DNA of 64,000 nt from an uncultured Bacilli bacterium (GTDB taxonomy: Bacteria; Bacillota_I; Bacilli_A; RF39; UBA660). Shown here in pieces: positions 15,273-24,082 of this stretch (position 1 is the stretch's first letter; the number at the start of each line of letters is the position of its first letter). A model generated the notes under the pieces. The model made no database searches, was not told where the DNA came from, and was given only the letters and a program-made list of their open reading frames with translations. Location of the stretch: the NCBI GenBank assembly GCA_910583745.1, contig CAJTZC010000003.1, positions 1 to 64,000 on the forward strand, given 5' to 3'. A program made the position numbers and the translations under genes.

Positions 15273-17447
15273 CTATTCTTTTGCTAGATTTTTTATGATT
15301 GTCTTTAAAATATCTTCGCAGACCTTCGGTTCTTCGTCATAAAAATCGACTCGGAAGTGGGTGATTCCCCATTCGATATAGTTCCTTATGTTGTGAGTTC
15401 TATCGATAGCTTGTGAACTAAGAAGATAGTTGAAAGAAGCTGTTCTTTTTACGGGGTATTTTTTACCGTTTCTATCGATTAAATCTTTGCCAGAATTGTC
15501 TTTTAGAGGGTCATATTTCATTTTCATCAATTCGGTCCTTCCATAGAGGAACAACTCGAGAGGAGCACCAGGAATAGTTGAAAGCAAACTTTGCAGTTTG
15601 GAGTCGTCGAGCTCCAATGACAAACCGATTAACGACACGCCTCTCAACAAAAATTCCTCAACGGTCTTCGAATTTGTCACGTTGAGCATATAATCCGTAC
15701 TGACGAAATCGTCCTTTTTGATTTCGACAAGCGAACCTATATCTCCTATTAAATAGGAGTCATTCTTTGAATCGACCACTTCTTCATATTTCGGTTTTAA
15801 ATCCTCTATCATCTTAAGCAAATCTTTATTCGTCGTATAGATTTCCTCGGTATATTTCTTTGCGATATCGTATTGTTCTCGCGATTCCACGACGACTTTT
15901 AAGCTTTTTGTGGCTTTTTTTCTTTCAATAGATTTCTCTTCCCTCTCGGCAAAGACGACCTCTTTTTTTGCACGACGTCTGACTTCGTCTAAAGTTTCCA
16001 AAACCTCTCTTCGAAGCGCATTGATATCTCTGACGGTTACAAAACAATCCTCGTCTAAGTCGACCTCTAGCTTCTCGAGGGAGTATATCGAAGCCCCCAT
16101 CTTTTCGACTTGTTTGATTACATCACCTTGACGCAGCGGTGCACTTTTAGCTCTTTCGACAATCGCGCCCGTTTTACACACTTCATTTATACCATCGCTG
16201 GCAATGAATCTCATCGCTTTACCGATTTTTAGCTCGACTTTGCCTGTAATTTTTACCCTTCGTCCTTTAAACTCTCCCAGTTCTTTATTTAAAAGAGCAC
16301 TCCCGACCAAACGGAGTTCTCCACTCTTCTCTAACTCCAAAAAGTTATCGACCCATACCGTCTCGCCTTTACATGCTCCGTTTATCAATTTGTCATTCTT
16401 ATTGTACAAAAAATTGACAGTCATCCCTTTCGCATCTGCTTTGAATCGTATGGCATCTCCTTGGTGCAAATCCTCCTCTAAAAGCAATTTCACTTTCCTT
16501 TTCTCGACACGATAGCTCCCGAGATGGATACCGATGTGGTTAGGACTCTCTAAATTGCACATTTCTTCATCGTCCGCACCATTCAAGTACCCCTTCGTGA
16601 GACCTCGATTAAACAAAATGCGAATGTTCTTAATTTCTTCCTCTTTCATCGGTTCAAAATGGCCGACATAATAGGAATCGATTAATCTTCTATAAACTTT
16701 CGTAATGTAACCTACGTATTCGGGACTCTTCATTCTGCCTTCGATTTTTAAAGAATCCACCCCTATCTCCAGCAATTTATCGAGATAATCTGCGGCACAG
16801 AGGTCCTTTAAACTTAAGTGGTATTTTGCGTCCCGTTCCCCCTCTATGCGATAAGGGAGCCTACACATCCCGGCACATTCGCCGCGATTGCCACTTCTAT
16901 TTAAAACTTGACTCGAAAAGAGACACTGCCCAGAATACGATACACAGAGAGCCCCGTGGACGAAGACTTCCTTTTCTATCCCATCGGGTAAGGCTTTTAT
17001 CTCTTCGATGGACATCTCTCTGTCTAAGACCGCTCTCTTCACTCCGCATTTTTTGAGAATTTCGAGCATATTTTTTCCGTTGTTATGCATCTGTGTACTG
17101 GCATGCAACTCCAAATTCGGCATCAACTCTCTCAAGAAATTTAGCATGCCGAAGTCTTGAACCAACACGGCATCGACCCCGGCATTGTGGATAAATTTGA
17201 CGTATTCCACAAACGAGTCGATTTCCTCTTCATAGATGAGCGTATTGATTGTAATGTAGACTTTCACTCCATAGAGATGCGCATATTGAATGGCTTCGAC
17301 GATTTCTTCGTCGCTAAAATTGGTCGCGAATTTCCTCGCGCCAAACTTCGTTCCCGCCATATAAACTGCATCGGCACCGTATTCGACGGCATACTTGAGC
17401 ATCTGCATGTTGCCTGCAGGGCTTAACAACTCACATTTTTTTGTCAT
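15273..17447 (-). CDS. U32 peptidase-family protein (RlhA/collagenase-like, two-domain)
   Basis: This 724-residue cytoplasmic protein starts with a TIM-barrel-like U32 domain. The opening ELLSPAGNMQMLKYAVEYGADAVY and the U32 signature with clustered cysteines (GNRGECAGMCRLPYR) around residues 195-210 are typical. The long C-terminal half corresponds to the collagenase-associated domain found in larger U32 proteins. Members of this size include E. coli RlhA, which is needed for hydroxylation of a 23S rRNA cytidine, while older annotations call them collagenases. rRNA or tRNA hydroxylation is therefore the likeliest role, by family knowledge. The ATG at 17447 follows GGTGAT; the longer frame begins with TTG and no SD. 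Confidence 0.85.
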   Translation of the reverse strand: MTKKCELLSPAGNMQMLKYAVEYGADAVYMAGTKFGARKFATNFSDEEIVEAIQYAHLYGVKVYITINTLIYEEEIDSFVEYVKFIHNAGVDAVLVQDFGMLNFLRELMPNLELHASTQMHNNGKNMLEILKKCGVKRAVLDREMSIEEIKALPDGIEKEVFVHGALCVSYSGQCLFSSQVLNRSGNRGECAGMCRLPYRIEGERDAKYHLSLKDLCAADYLDKLLEIGVDSLKIEGRMKSPEYVGYITKVYRRLIDSYYVGHFEPMKEEEIKNIRILFNRGLTKGYLNGADDEEMCNLESPNHIGIHLGSYRVEKRKVKLLLEEDLHQGDAIRFKADAKGMTVNFLYNKNDKLINGACKGETVWVDNFLELEKSGELRLVGSALLNKELGEFKGRRVKITGKVELKIGKAMRFIASDGINEVCKTGAIVERAKSAPLRQGDVIKQVEKMGASIYSLEKLEVDLDEDCFVTVRDINALRREVLETLDEVRRRAKKEVVFAEREEKSIERKKATKSLKVVVESREQYDIAKKYTEEIYTTNKDLLKMIEDLKPKYEEVVDSKNDSYLIGDIGSLVEIKKDDFVSTDYMLNVTNSKTVEEFLLRGVSLIGLSLELDDSKLQSLLSTIPGAPLELFLYGRTELMKMKYDPLKDNSGKDLIDRNGKKYPVKRTASFNYLLSSQAIDRTHNIRNYIEWGITHFRVDFYDEEPKVCEDILKTIIKNLAKE

Positions 17448-17512
17448 AGCATCACCCAATCTAACTCTTCAATTTTACCATAGAATGAAGATAAAAATCT
17501 ATGTTTGACAGA

Positions 17513-17540
17513 CAAAAAGACACAACCAAACGCTGTGTCA
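17513..17540 (-). terminator. terminator of the LTA synthase operon
   Basis: Minus-strand arms GACACA and TGTGTC are followed by TTTTTG. The hairpin overlaps the stop codon of the 17538 gene. Confidence 0.7.
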
Positions 17541-18173
17541 ATCCTGTTTTTCGATACTTTGCTTGATGACATACAAGAATTTATCTTGCTTGACGAGTTT
17601 TAAGTTAGCTTTTTTATCGTAACCCAAATCCTTGACGTATTCCCAAGTCAAATCGATACTATATCCATCATATTCTGTCTCATTTATTTTCTGTTTCTCT
17701 TCTACGATACTGACGACCTCAATAGAACTGACTTCTGGAAGTTCTTGTGTTCTCTTGCCATAAGTATTATCTTCGACGTACTTATATATAGTATCTTGCA
17801 CTTTCTTTTCAAAATTTTCTCTGCCTTCTGGGCTGACAAAATCCAAACTTCCCACGTCGTATTGGTTTATTTTATTGCTAATCGTATACAAATCGATGAT
17901 ATACATCTTACTCAAAAGCTTCGCGTATTCTTCACTGGATACTTCTTCTTTCTTGAGTTCCTCACTCAAAGCTTTGAAGTATTCCTTATAGAGCACAGTG
18001 TCTCTGTCCTCCAACCGATAACCGTATTCGACGATGCTGTCTAGCTCGGTCACAGTAACTTTTGGTTCATTCGAAGCAGCTTTTCCCTTATTTAACAAGA
18101 ATACTGTCGTTCCTACCCCGATTAAAATTACTACGACGAACATGACAGTTACTGCAATATTACTGTGTTTCAT
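17538..18173 (-). CDS. membrane-anchored protein co-transcribed with LTA synthase
   Basis: This 211-residue protein has one N-terminal membrane segment (about 9-28) and an outside domain rich in Glu, Lys and Tyr, predicted helical first and beta-stranded at the end (YDGYSIDLTWEYV). I know no family for it. Its start overlaps the end of the LTA synthase gene by 14 bases, so the two are almost certainly translated together. This suggests an accessory role at the membrane where teichoic acid is made, an inference from position only. Confidence 0.65.
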   Translation of the reverse strand: MKHSNIAVTVMFVVVILIGVGTTVFLLNKGKAASNEPKVTVTELDSIVEYGYRLEDRDTVLYKEYFKALSEELKKEEVSSEEYAKLLSKMYIIDLYTISNKINQYDVGSLDFVSPEGRENFEKKVQDTIYKYVEDNTYGKRTQELPEVSSIEVVSIVEEKQKINETEYDGYSIDLTWEYVKDLGYDKKANLKLVKQDKFLYVIKQSIEKQD

Positions 18174-20202
18174 TGTCTATCTTGTCCCCTTCCGACTCTA
18201 TCAAATTATAGACGATGATAGAATTTGACAATTCCAAGATTTCCTCGACGTACTCTTTCATATCCTCTATATAATCGTCTCCTAAAGTTATCATGTTGAC
18301 AGAATCATTCAATATTCTGTATTCACTTCGAGAGTTGTTATAATAAAGCCACTCCGTCAAGAAATTTCCGTTCGGAAAAATAACTACATTTTTACGTTTT
18401 ATGTCAAAAATATCGTTCCCCAAAGCGTACCTGCTCTCGAAGCCGAACATGTTACCCAAAGTCGGCAAGACATCCATCATTCCCATGTAGTAGTCGACTT
18501 CGCCTTTATATTTCTTATCTTTCGTCCATATAATCAAAGGAGTCTTTCTATTGAGTTCATTGGCATAATAGTCGTATTCGAAATACCCTTCGTCTCCTTC
18601 TTCTCTAAGCTTTCCAAGCACAGGGTCATAATTGAAGAGATAGTTGTACTCCTTCGTATTTAATTTGGCATCGTGATCTCCATAGAAAACCAAAACCGTG
18701 TCGTCGAACAGCTTCTTTTCAAAGAGAGCATCGATGAATTCACCGAGAGCTTGGTCGGCATAGTGTATACTTCTAATATAGTTTCCTATCTTGGTATCTT
18801 TCAAATATGGTTCTTCGACTTTCTCTATTTTGCCGGTTTCTTCGTTGAGACGGTCGACCACAGTCGAAAGGGCAAACTCTCCATAGGCATCTCCTCCATC
18901 CCAAGGAGTATGGTTGGTTAAAGTGATGAGGGTTCCCATATATTTTTCGTTCTTGCGTTCGATTTCCTCTAGATAAGGAAGTACTTGTTCGAAGAAGTCG
19001 TGGTCCGAAATTCCTAACCCAATCGAATTTTCCTCTGTAACTTGGAACGAATCCTTCGCATAGAATTTATCGTATCCCAATGAGCCATGCATGGCTGCTC
19101 GATTCCACATGGTGCTGTTATTACCGTGCATGCTGAACGTATAGTATCCTTTATCTTTGAGAAGCTTCTGTATAGATGGATAATTTCTGTCGTAATAGTT
19201 GACGAATACCGTCCCAGAAAGAGCAGGCATCAAAGAGGTACTCAAAGTAAACTCTGTATCACTCGAAGTTCCTACGCTGACTTGAGGATAAAAGTTGCTA
19301 AAATACAAGCCTTCTTTCTTCAACTTATTTAAATTCGGCGTCACTTCTTGCCCATTGACTTTCATATCGATAAACATCGTCATGACACTTTCCATGTGGA
19401 CAAAGACGACATTTTTATCTTTATAAATTCCTGTATATTTGTTCTTCTCGTGCAAATCTTCTTTTTCTCTATAAAATTCTAAAAATTTGCTCGCAGCTTC
19501 ATCATATCCGAAGTACGAAAACAATCGCGATTGGGCACTTTGGACGACATCGTTAATTTGGTAGACGAGAATGCCATATCTTTCGACGATGTATTCCCTA
19601 TTCCACTGTTTTACCAGCCGTCCGATGTCTGTGCCGGATAAAGTGACGATGTTGATACACAATAAGATGACTCCGACCAATAAGACCGTACCAAAATTCT
19701 TCTTTCCGTTTTCCATTTTGCTTACATAATTGAAATAATTGTGTCCATTCAAAGAGTTGTGTACGAAATGGAACAGGATGGGAAAGACGAGATAGACCAA
19801 GTGCCAAGGTGTCAACTTGTCGAAGACCGCATCCGTCACTGTGTTGACTTGTCCCAAACTCTCGATGAGCCCAACGGTCACATAAGAATTATAAAATGTG
19901 TAGTAAATCCCATTGATGAGACAGATGAGAGTCGTTATAATCAAAATAGTTTGCAGATAGGCGTACTGCCGTTTTGGCTTAAACAAATAGCCGATGGCAC
20001 CCAAAAGAACGATTACCGATATATCGAAAGTCAAAGATTGAATCCCCCAGATACCGAACCCCAGAGTAGTGATTCCGAGAATAGCAGTCTCGACAGTCAT
20101 AATGGCTACAAAAGTCAAGAACTGCTTGTTGGTAAGAGCAAATATCTTCAACGCTTTTTCATGTTTTTTAATGAATGCATTTATTTTATTCTTCAAAGTC
20201 AT
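18160..20202 (-). CDS. ltaS: LtaS-family lipoteichoic acid synthase
   Basis: This 680-residue enzyme is expected to polymerise glycerol-phosphate from phosphatidylglycerol on the outer face of the membrane. Five hydrophobic helices occupy residues 27-190. The alkaline-phosphatase/sulfatase-fold domain follows, with metal ligand Glu271 (VFVHMES), GTSSDTEF at 311-318 supplying the catalytic Thr, MHGNNSTMWNR for substrate binding, and FYGDHD for two more metal ligands. The length matches LtaS. The ATG at 20202 is only one base from GAAGG; a TTG two codons later is better spaced, so the start may be 20196. A small anchored protein overlaps its 3' end. Some family members are primases or act on other polymers, so the exact product is inferred. 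Confidence 0.88.
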   Translation of the reverse strand: MTLKNKINAFIKKHEKALKIFALTNKQFLTFVAIMTVETAILGITTLGFGIWGIQSLTFDISVIVLLGAIGYLFKPKRQYAYLQTILIITTLICLINGIYYTFYNSYVTVGLIESLGQVNTVTDAVFDKLTPWHLVYLVFPILFHFVHNSLNGHNYFNYVSKMENGKKNFGTVLLVGVILLCINIVTLSGTDIGRLVKQWNREYIVERYGILVYQINDVVQSAQSRLFSYFGYDEAASKFLEFYREKEDLHEKNKYTGIYKDKNVVFVHMESVMTMFIDMKVNGQEVTPNLNKLKKEGLYFSNFYPQVSVGTSSDTEFTLSTSLMPALSGTVFVNYYDRNYPSIQKLLKDKGYYTFSMHGNNSTMWNRAAMHGSLGYDKFYAKDSFQVTEENSIGLGISDHDFFEQVLPYLEEIERKNEKYMGTLITLTNHTPWDGGDAYGEFALSTVVDRLNEETGKIEKVEEPYLKDTKIGNYIRSIHYADQALGEFIDALFEKKLFDDTVLVFYGDHDAKLNTKEYNYLFNYDPVLGKLREEGDEGYFEYDYYANELNRKTPLIIWTKDKKYKGEVDYYMGMMDVLPTLGNMFGFESRYALGNDIFDIKRKNVVIFPNGNFLTEWLYYNNSRSEYRILNDSVNMITLGDDYIEDMKEYVEEILELSNSIIVYNLIESEGDKIDNETQ

Positions 20203-20227
20203 CCCTTCTTACAGGGTAATTATACCA

Positions 20228-20256
20228 AAAAAAACGCATTATGAATACGTTTTTGT
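20228..20256 (-). terminator. terminator downstream of the ABC operon
   Basis: AACGCATT and GAATACGTT form a stem with one mismatch. The minus strand continues with eight T and the plus strand with TTTTTG, so it can work both ways. Confidence 0.55.
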
Positions 20257-20415
20257 TATTATACGATGTAAATCGCCGATATAGGCGAATCGCTTTTATT
20301 CTAAATGAGGACTCTTGTCGAATTTGTAAGACATTCTTGCACTCTACTCCTTCTATGTAAATTGCTCGATAAACACCTTTTCTTTTTGTAGTTTTTTATA
20401 TTGAATTCGAAATAT

Positions 20416-21030
20416 TTAAACAGTATTCATGTGTAAGTTTTTGTTTTTTACGAAATACACTGCAAGAGACAGTTCAACAACAAAGACGAGCACACCTAAC
20501 CACAAAGAGAAATAATGAAACAGTATAGTGGATAAAACTAACGATAAAACCAAAGCAACAGGTTTCTTTTTAATCATAAAAGAATAGTCCATTACTAAAG
20601 TAGCTTCGACGACATCGAAAAGAAGCGTAAACCAAAAATGACCTGAAATTGCCTCTATATATCCATTAAAAAATAAAGTTACGACTAAAAAATGAAACAA
20701 ATCCAAAAAGAAAATGACCAGCAAAAGTGCAAAAATCTTTTTCACTAACCACTTTGAAAGTTTTGCCCGCAACAAAAAATATTCCGGGCTATGCACAAAC
20801 TCATAGGTGGAGATGAGATAGCTAATGTAGACAATCATGCCGATTTTAAAAATTTCGATAAGTTTTAAAACAGTATTCGGGACACCCAAAATTGACAAGA
20901 GTTCCTCTTCAGTGACAGTAACGGGGCTGAATTTTAAAACAAGCAAGTCGATAAGCAAAAATAGAAAAAACGTCACTAGGGCTGGCCAACTTTTCTTGAT
21001 GCGGTCCTTTACGATATAAAATTGCATCAT
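20416..21030 (-). CDS. membrane subunit of an ABC transporter (third)
   Basis: This 204-residue protein has about five hydrophobic helices (near 18-35, 60-77, 98-125, 130-150 and 158-195) and no soluble domain. It has no ATPase motifs and no close family in my memory; its place as the last gene of an operon with an ABC ATPase and two other membrane proteins makes it a likely permease subunit. Its ATG overlaps the TGA of the preceding gene, so translation is coupled. No cysteine or charged active-site cluster suggests an enzyme. Confidence 0.6.
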   Translation of the reverse strand: MMQFYIVKDRIKKSWPALVTFFLFLLIDLLVLKFSPVTVTEEELLSILGVPNTVLKLIEIFKIGMIVYISYLISTYEFVHSPEYFLLRAKLSKWLVKKIFALLLVIFFLDLFHFLVVTLFFNGYIEAISGHFWFTLLFDVVEATLVMDYSFMIKKKPVALVLSLVLSTILFHYFSLWLGVLVFVVELSLAVYFVKNKNLHMNTV

Positions 21031-21773
21031 AGTATATCTCTTTTCTTTCTAGTCGTAAGCACAAAGATGAGCCTATAAACGAGAAAAAGCACGCCAAAAT
21101 AGAGAATGGAACACAGGACCTCCAAAGAAAAAGAGGAATACTCGATATTTTGAAAATAAAATGGAAAAGACAAAGATGCTTCATAAAAATGACTTATGAT
21201 GGAATTAGTATTGGTCGTCACAACAAAACAGGAGACAATCAAAATCGTGAATAAGACTGTAAACTTTTTTCTTCCCATCTCGAGAACGAAAAAGCTGATG
21301 AGCTGGACAAAAAGCAGGATGCCCAATTCTCTCACTAGGAAAAAAGGCAGATATTCCAAAATAGAAATTCCATAAAACATATAGTCGACCATCTCAAAAT
21401 GGTTCATCGAAAATGCAATGGCTCCCGCGACACTTAAGAGGATATAGATGAAAAAGAGATGACAAGTCATATAAAGAATATCGGGAATGTGATAACGAAC
21501 ATACTCTTTTAAAGAGGAAAATCGATTGACAAGATTGTATTTGTAATCGCTCTTGAGATATAAAGATATATTCAAGATGCCACTTAACACCAAAAACAAA
21601 TTGCAATATGTATTCGTCAATATATTGTAGAGATTGAACCAAAAATTGTACTGCGATGTAGGTGAAAACAGGGGAATCAATATCCCCAACCCCATGATGA
21701 GTACTATTATCAGCGTATCCTTTCGATTGAAATGCGAATGTATTCTTGTAAACCTATTTCGTAATGTTTTCAT
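21027..21773 (-). CDS. membrane subunit of an ABC transporter (second)
   Basis: This roughly 248-residue membrane protein has six probable helices, resembling ABC-2-type permeases in layout (amphipathic start, helix 1 near residue 20, final helix near residue 225 followed by a basic end TTRKKRDIL). Its reading frame begins within the 3' end of the ATPase gene; the ATG at 21773 overlaps that gene by 20 bases, and a TTG nine bases earlier is possible. This tight overlap is strong evidence that the two products work together. Confidence 0.62.
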   Translation of the reverse strand: MKTLRNRFTRIHSHFNRKDTLIIVLIMGLGILIPLFSPTSQYNFWFNLYNILTNTYCNLFLVLSGILNISLYLKSDYKYNLVNRFSSLKEYVRYHIPDILYMTCHLFFIYILLSVAGAIAFSMNHFEMVDYMFYGISILEYLPFFLVRELGILLFVQLISFFVLEMGRKKFTVLFTILIVSCFVVTTNTNSIISHFYEASLSFPFYFQNIEYSSFSLEVLCSILYFGVLFLVYRLIFVLTTRKKRDIL

Positions 21774-22401
21774 TTTCCACAATTTTTCCGTCGTCGAAAT
21801 AAATCATCTCGTCACATAAGTTTTCGAGGTCCTCTTTAATATGCGAACTCACGATAATCATCTTGTTCTCCTCTTTTTTCTGTTTGAGAAAGAGAGAAAT
21901 TTTCTCGACAGATGCTCTTTCTATCCCGTTGAAAGGCTCATCGAAAACCAATATATCGGGATTGTCCATTATCACCTGTGCAATACCGAGTTTTTGCTTC
22001 ATCCCTAAAGAGTATTTACTGTATCTTTTGTTCTTCTCCTCTCCGAGATTGACCTCTAAAAGAGCCTTTTCGATGTCTTCATCGGAAGTTTTATTCTGTA
22101 TTTTCGCGAGCACTTTCAGATTTTCTAAACCGGTTAAATCTGGAAAAAAGGCAGGGTTCTCTATCAAAGCTCTTACATTTTGAGGATACGCATTTTTTTG
22201 ATTGAGATTGACTCCGTCGTACAGTATTTCACCAGAGGTAGGGACGTATTGCCCACATATCAATTTCAAAAAGACACTCTTTCCCGACCCGTTGCGACCA
22301 TTGATACCATAAATCTTACCAGCTTCAAAAGTACATGTGACATCGCTTACCACAGTCTGTTCACCAAATTTTTTAGTGACATTTTTACATTCTATTTTCA
22401 T
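21754..22401 (-). CDS. ABC transporter ATP-binding protein
   Basis: This 215-residue ATPase powers the adjacent membrane subunits. Walker A is GRNGSGKS (about 36-43), the Q-loop region is VRALIENPAF, the signature is YSLGMKQKLGIAQ (about 129-141), Walker B is DILVFDEP and the switch His is in IVSSHIKED. The short form with LGMKQ rather than LSGGQ is typical of ABC-2 exporters for antibiotics, bacteriocin immunity or lipids. The SD AGGAGG is excellent. Substrate is unknown. Confidence 0.93.
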   Translation of the reverse strand: MKIECKNVTKKFGEQTVVSDVTCTFEAGKIYGINGRNGSGKSVFLKLICGQYVPTSGEILYDGVNLNQKNAYPQNVRALIENPAFFPDLTGLENLKVLAKIQNKTSDEDIEKALLEVNLGEEKNKRYSKYSLGMKQKLGIAQVIMDNPDILVFDEPFNGIERASVEKISLFLKQKKEENKMIIVSSHIKEDLENLCDEMIYFDDGKIVENENITK

Positions 22402-22416
22402 AATTGACCTCCTAAT

Positions 22417-23328
22417 TTATATATTTTTTTCACAATCTAACACCAGCTTTTCCTTATTCCTATATGCAAGTCCTACGGCGACAAAAGAAAGGATACATAA
22501 GACTGTCGAAAATGTGAGAGTCGGCAATACTCCGAAAGAATCTAGGAAAGTATGAAGACTGAATATATTAAATACGATTCCAATTTCAGAGTGAAAAATC
22601 AGTCGACAAATCAAAGAATTGACTACGATTTCGAAGAACAACTCGATGCCTATAATCATTAGAAAAGTCAAAATGGTCGAAATAAAATAGTTGTGAAATT
22701 TTCTCGATATGAATAAATTGCAATTGACATAGAACAGACATATCATTGTGGTATTTAAGAGCCAACTTCCTAAAAACAACAGAGGATATTTCATCGTCTC
22801 GAGACGCCATGGAGTCATCGTGTAATCTTCAAAACTGCTAAAGTCGAACGACTTTGTATACCAAAAGAACAGAGCGAACACGAGCAACAAAGAAGCAGGC
22901 AAGACAAATGCCATCGCATACGACTTTTTAAATGCCTTTCTAAGAGACTTTTTATAGCTTTGCCTGTTATTTTCAGTCAATAGAATTCTATTTTTTAAAT
23001 ATTTGCTGATATACATTCCTGACGGCACTATGATTAAAAGTATGAATACAGTTGGACTGACTCTAAAACGGAAATCTATTTCCTCAGAAAGAAGAGGAAA
23101 AAAAGAATAAGTTTGATTCCGTCGTTTCTCCACTTTTGCACAGGTTTTCGCTTGATCTTCAGTCGTATTTTCTCCCAAATTCATACAGTGTTGACTATAC
23201 AATTCATTGTCGAGTTCTTGTCGACGCATATCCCATTTCATCGTGTCAACAGATGTATTGATTGCCCAAAATACGACGATTACAAAAGCCAAAATGTGTG
23301 GCCAATAGTTCTTAAGTTTTATCTTCAT
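22417..23328 (-). CDS. membrane protein with extracytoplasmic loop, first gene of ABC operon
   Basis: This 303-residue protein has an N-terminal helix (about 10-26), an outside region of roughly 55 residues holding a Cys pair (QHCMNLGENTTEDQAKTC), then five or six helices. The layout (one helix, external loop, membrane bundle) resembles ABC-2-type permeases such as those of the lantibiotic-immunity or NatB group. It is the first gene of a four-gene operon running to 20416, with GAGGT before the ATG. The external Cys pair probably forms a disulfide. Function is inferred from context only. Confidence 0.6.
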   Translation of the reverse strand: MKIKLKNYWPHILAFVIVVFWAINTSVDTMKWDMRRQELDNELYSQHCMNLGENTTEDQAKTCAKVEKRRNQTYSFFPLLSEEIDFRFRVSPTVFILLIIVPSGMYISKYLKNRILLTENNRQSYKKSLRKAFKKSYAMAFVLPASLLLVFALFFWYTKSFDFSSFEDYTMTPWRLETMKYPLLFLGSWLLNTTMICLFYVNCNLFISRKFHNYFISTILTFLMIIGIELFFEIVVNSLICRLIFHSEIGIVFNIFSLHTFLDSFGVLPTLTFSTVLCILSFVAVGLAYRNKEKLVLDCEKNI

Positions 23329-23453
23329 ACTTTACCTCATTTCTAAAATGTTTAATAACAAAAATTAAGCATGTTTTTTTAAAAGTTATCATATATATCT
23401 ACTTTTATAAAAAAGTTTGAATTTTCAAATTAAAGAGAGATTGAAATAGCATA

Positions 23454-23892
23454 TTAGTTCTCTATGCCGTTAGGGTTTAAAAACCATTCGCCTTTAGTCA
23501 TTGTAGTCAACAATGTAGCATCATGTCCTTGAAGACTCAACTTCCGTTCACCAGGGTACTCACTGTTTTCAAAAATATATTCTAAGCCCATTATTGTTCC
23601 TCTTGCAGTATAAGCATCGTCTTTGCCTGTATCTGTCTTTCTGTATCCTCTAACCTGTATTATACATTTTCACAAGGATCAGTAAGTCCCGTATAAGTAT
23701 AAACGTTTTTATATCTTTGCGTAGTCCAATCATTTTTTGTATAATAGTTTGTATATACCGTTTCGCCTTTTTTAATTTCTTCAATAACAGTAATTCTTTT
23801 AAAAATTACACCTTTTTCATTTGCAAAAGCCAAAGTTGCGTTTGTGAGTATTGCTATTAGCAATACTACTAAGCTATTTTTGTTAATTTCAT
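23454..23892 (-). pseudogene. frameshifted gene for a small secreted protein
   Basis: Reading from the ATG at 23892 (SD AAAGG) gives MKLTK, and one more A in the following A-run would join it to NSLVVLLIAILTNATLAFA, a clean signal peptide. The mature part runs in that frame to about 23680 (YTNYYTKNDWTTQRYKNVY, then LTDPCENV). A second frame change there continues into VRGYRKTDTGKDDAYTARG and ends with GEWFLNPNGIEN. The repaired product would be about 145 residues: signal peptide plus a Tyr/Thr-rich mature domain. Two single-base lesions indicate decay, or sequencing error or slippage at the A-run. It stands directly upstream of the ABC operon on the same strand. The family is not recognised. 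Confidence 0.6.
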
Positions 23893-24053
23893 ATTAAATT
23901 CTTACCTTTCTCTTATCAATCGTTCTCTAAAGCAAGTATAACATGCTTTTCAAAAAATAAATATAAAATACTCACAATATCTGTAGAATTTACTCTATTG
24001 ACTTAATCATACCATTTAAAATCGCATAACTCAATAAAATTTCTCTGCTTTAT

Positions 24054-24082
24054 CAAAAAAAGCCAGCAAGATTCACTGACTA
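24054..24082 (-). terminator. terminator of the phosphoesterase gene
   Basis: Minus-strand arms AGTCAG and CTGGCT (with G-T pairing) are followed by seven T. The hairpin overlaps the stop codon. Confidence 0.75.

Noticed and set aside
20257..20415. Possible small RNA after the ABC operon (GCGATT-type repeats near 20270)
   Set aside because: Only a short imperfect stem is visible and no promoter; no support for an RNA gene.
21394..21642. 82-codon frame inside the second ABC membrane subunit
   Set aside because: Same-strand out-of-frame shadow of a good membrane-protein gene, with no SD.
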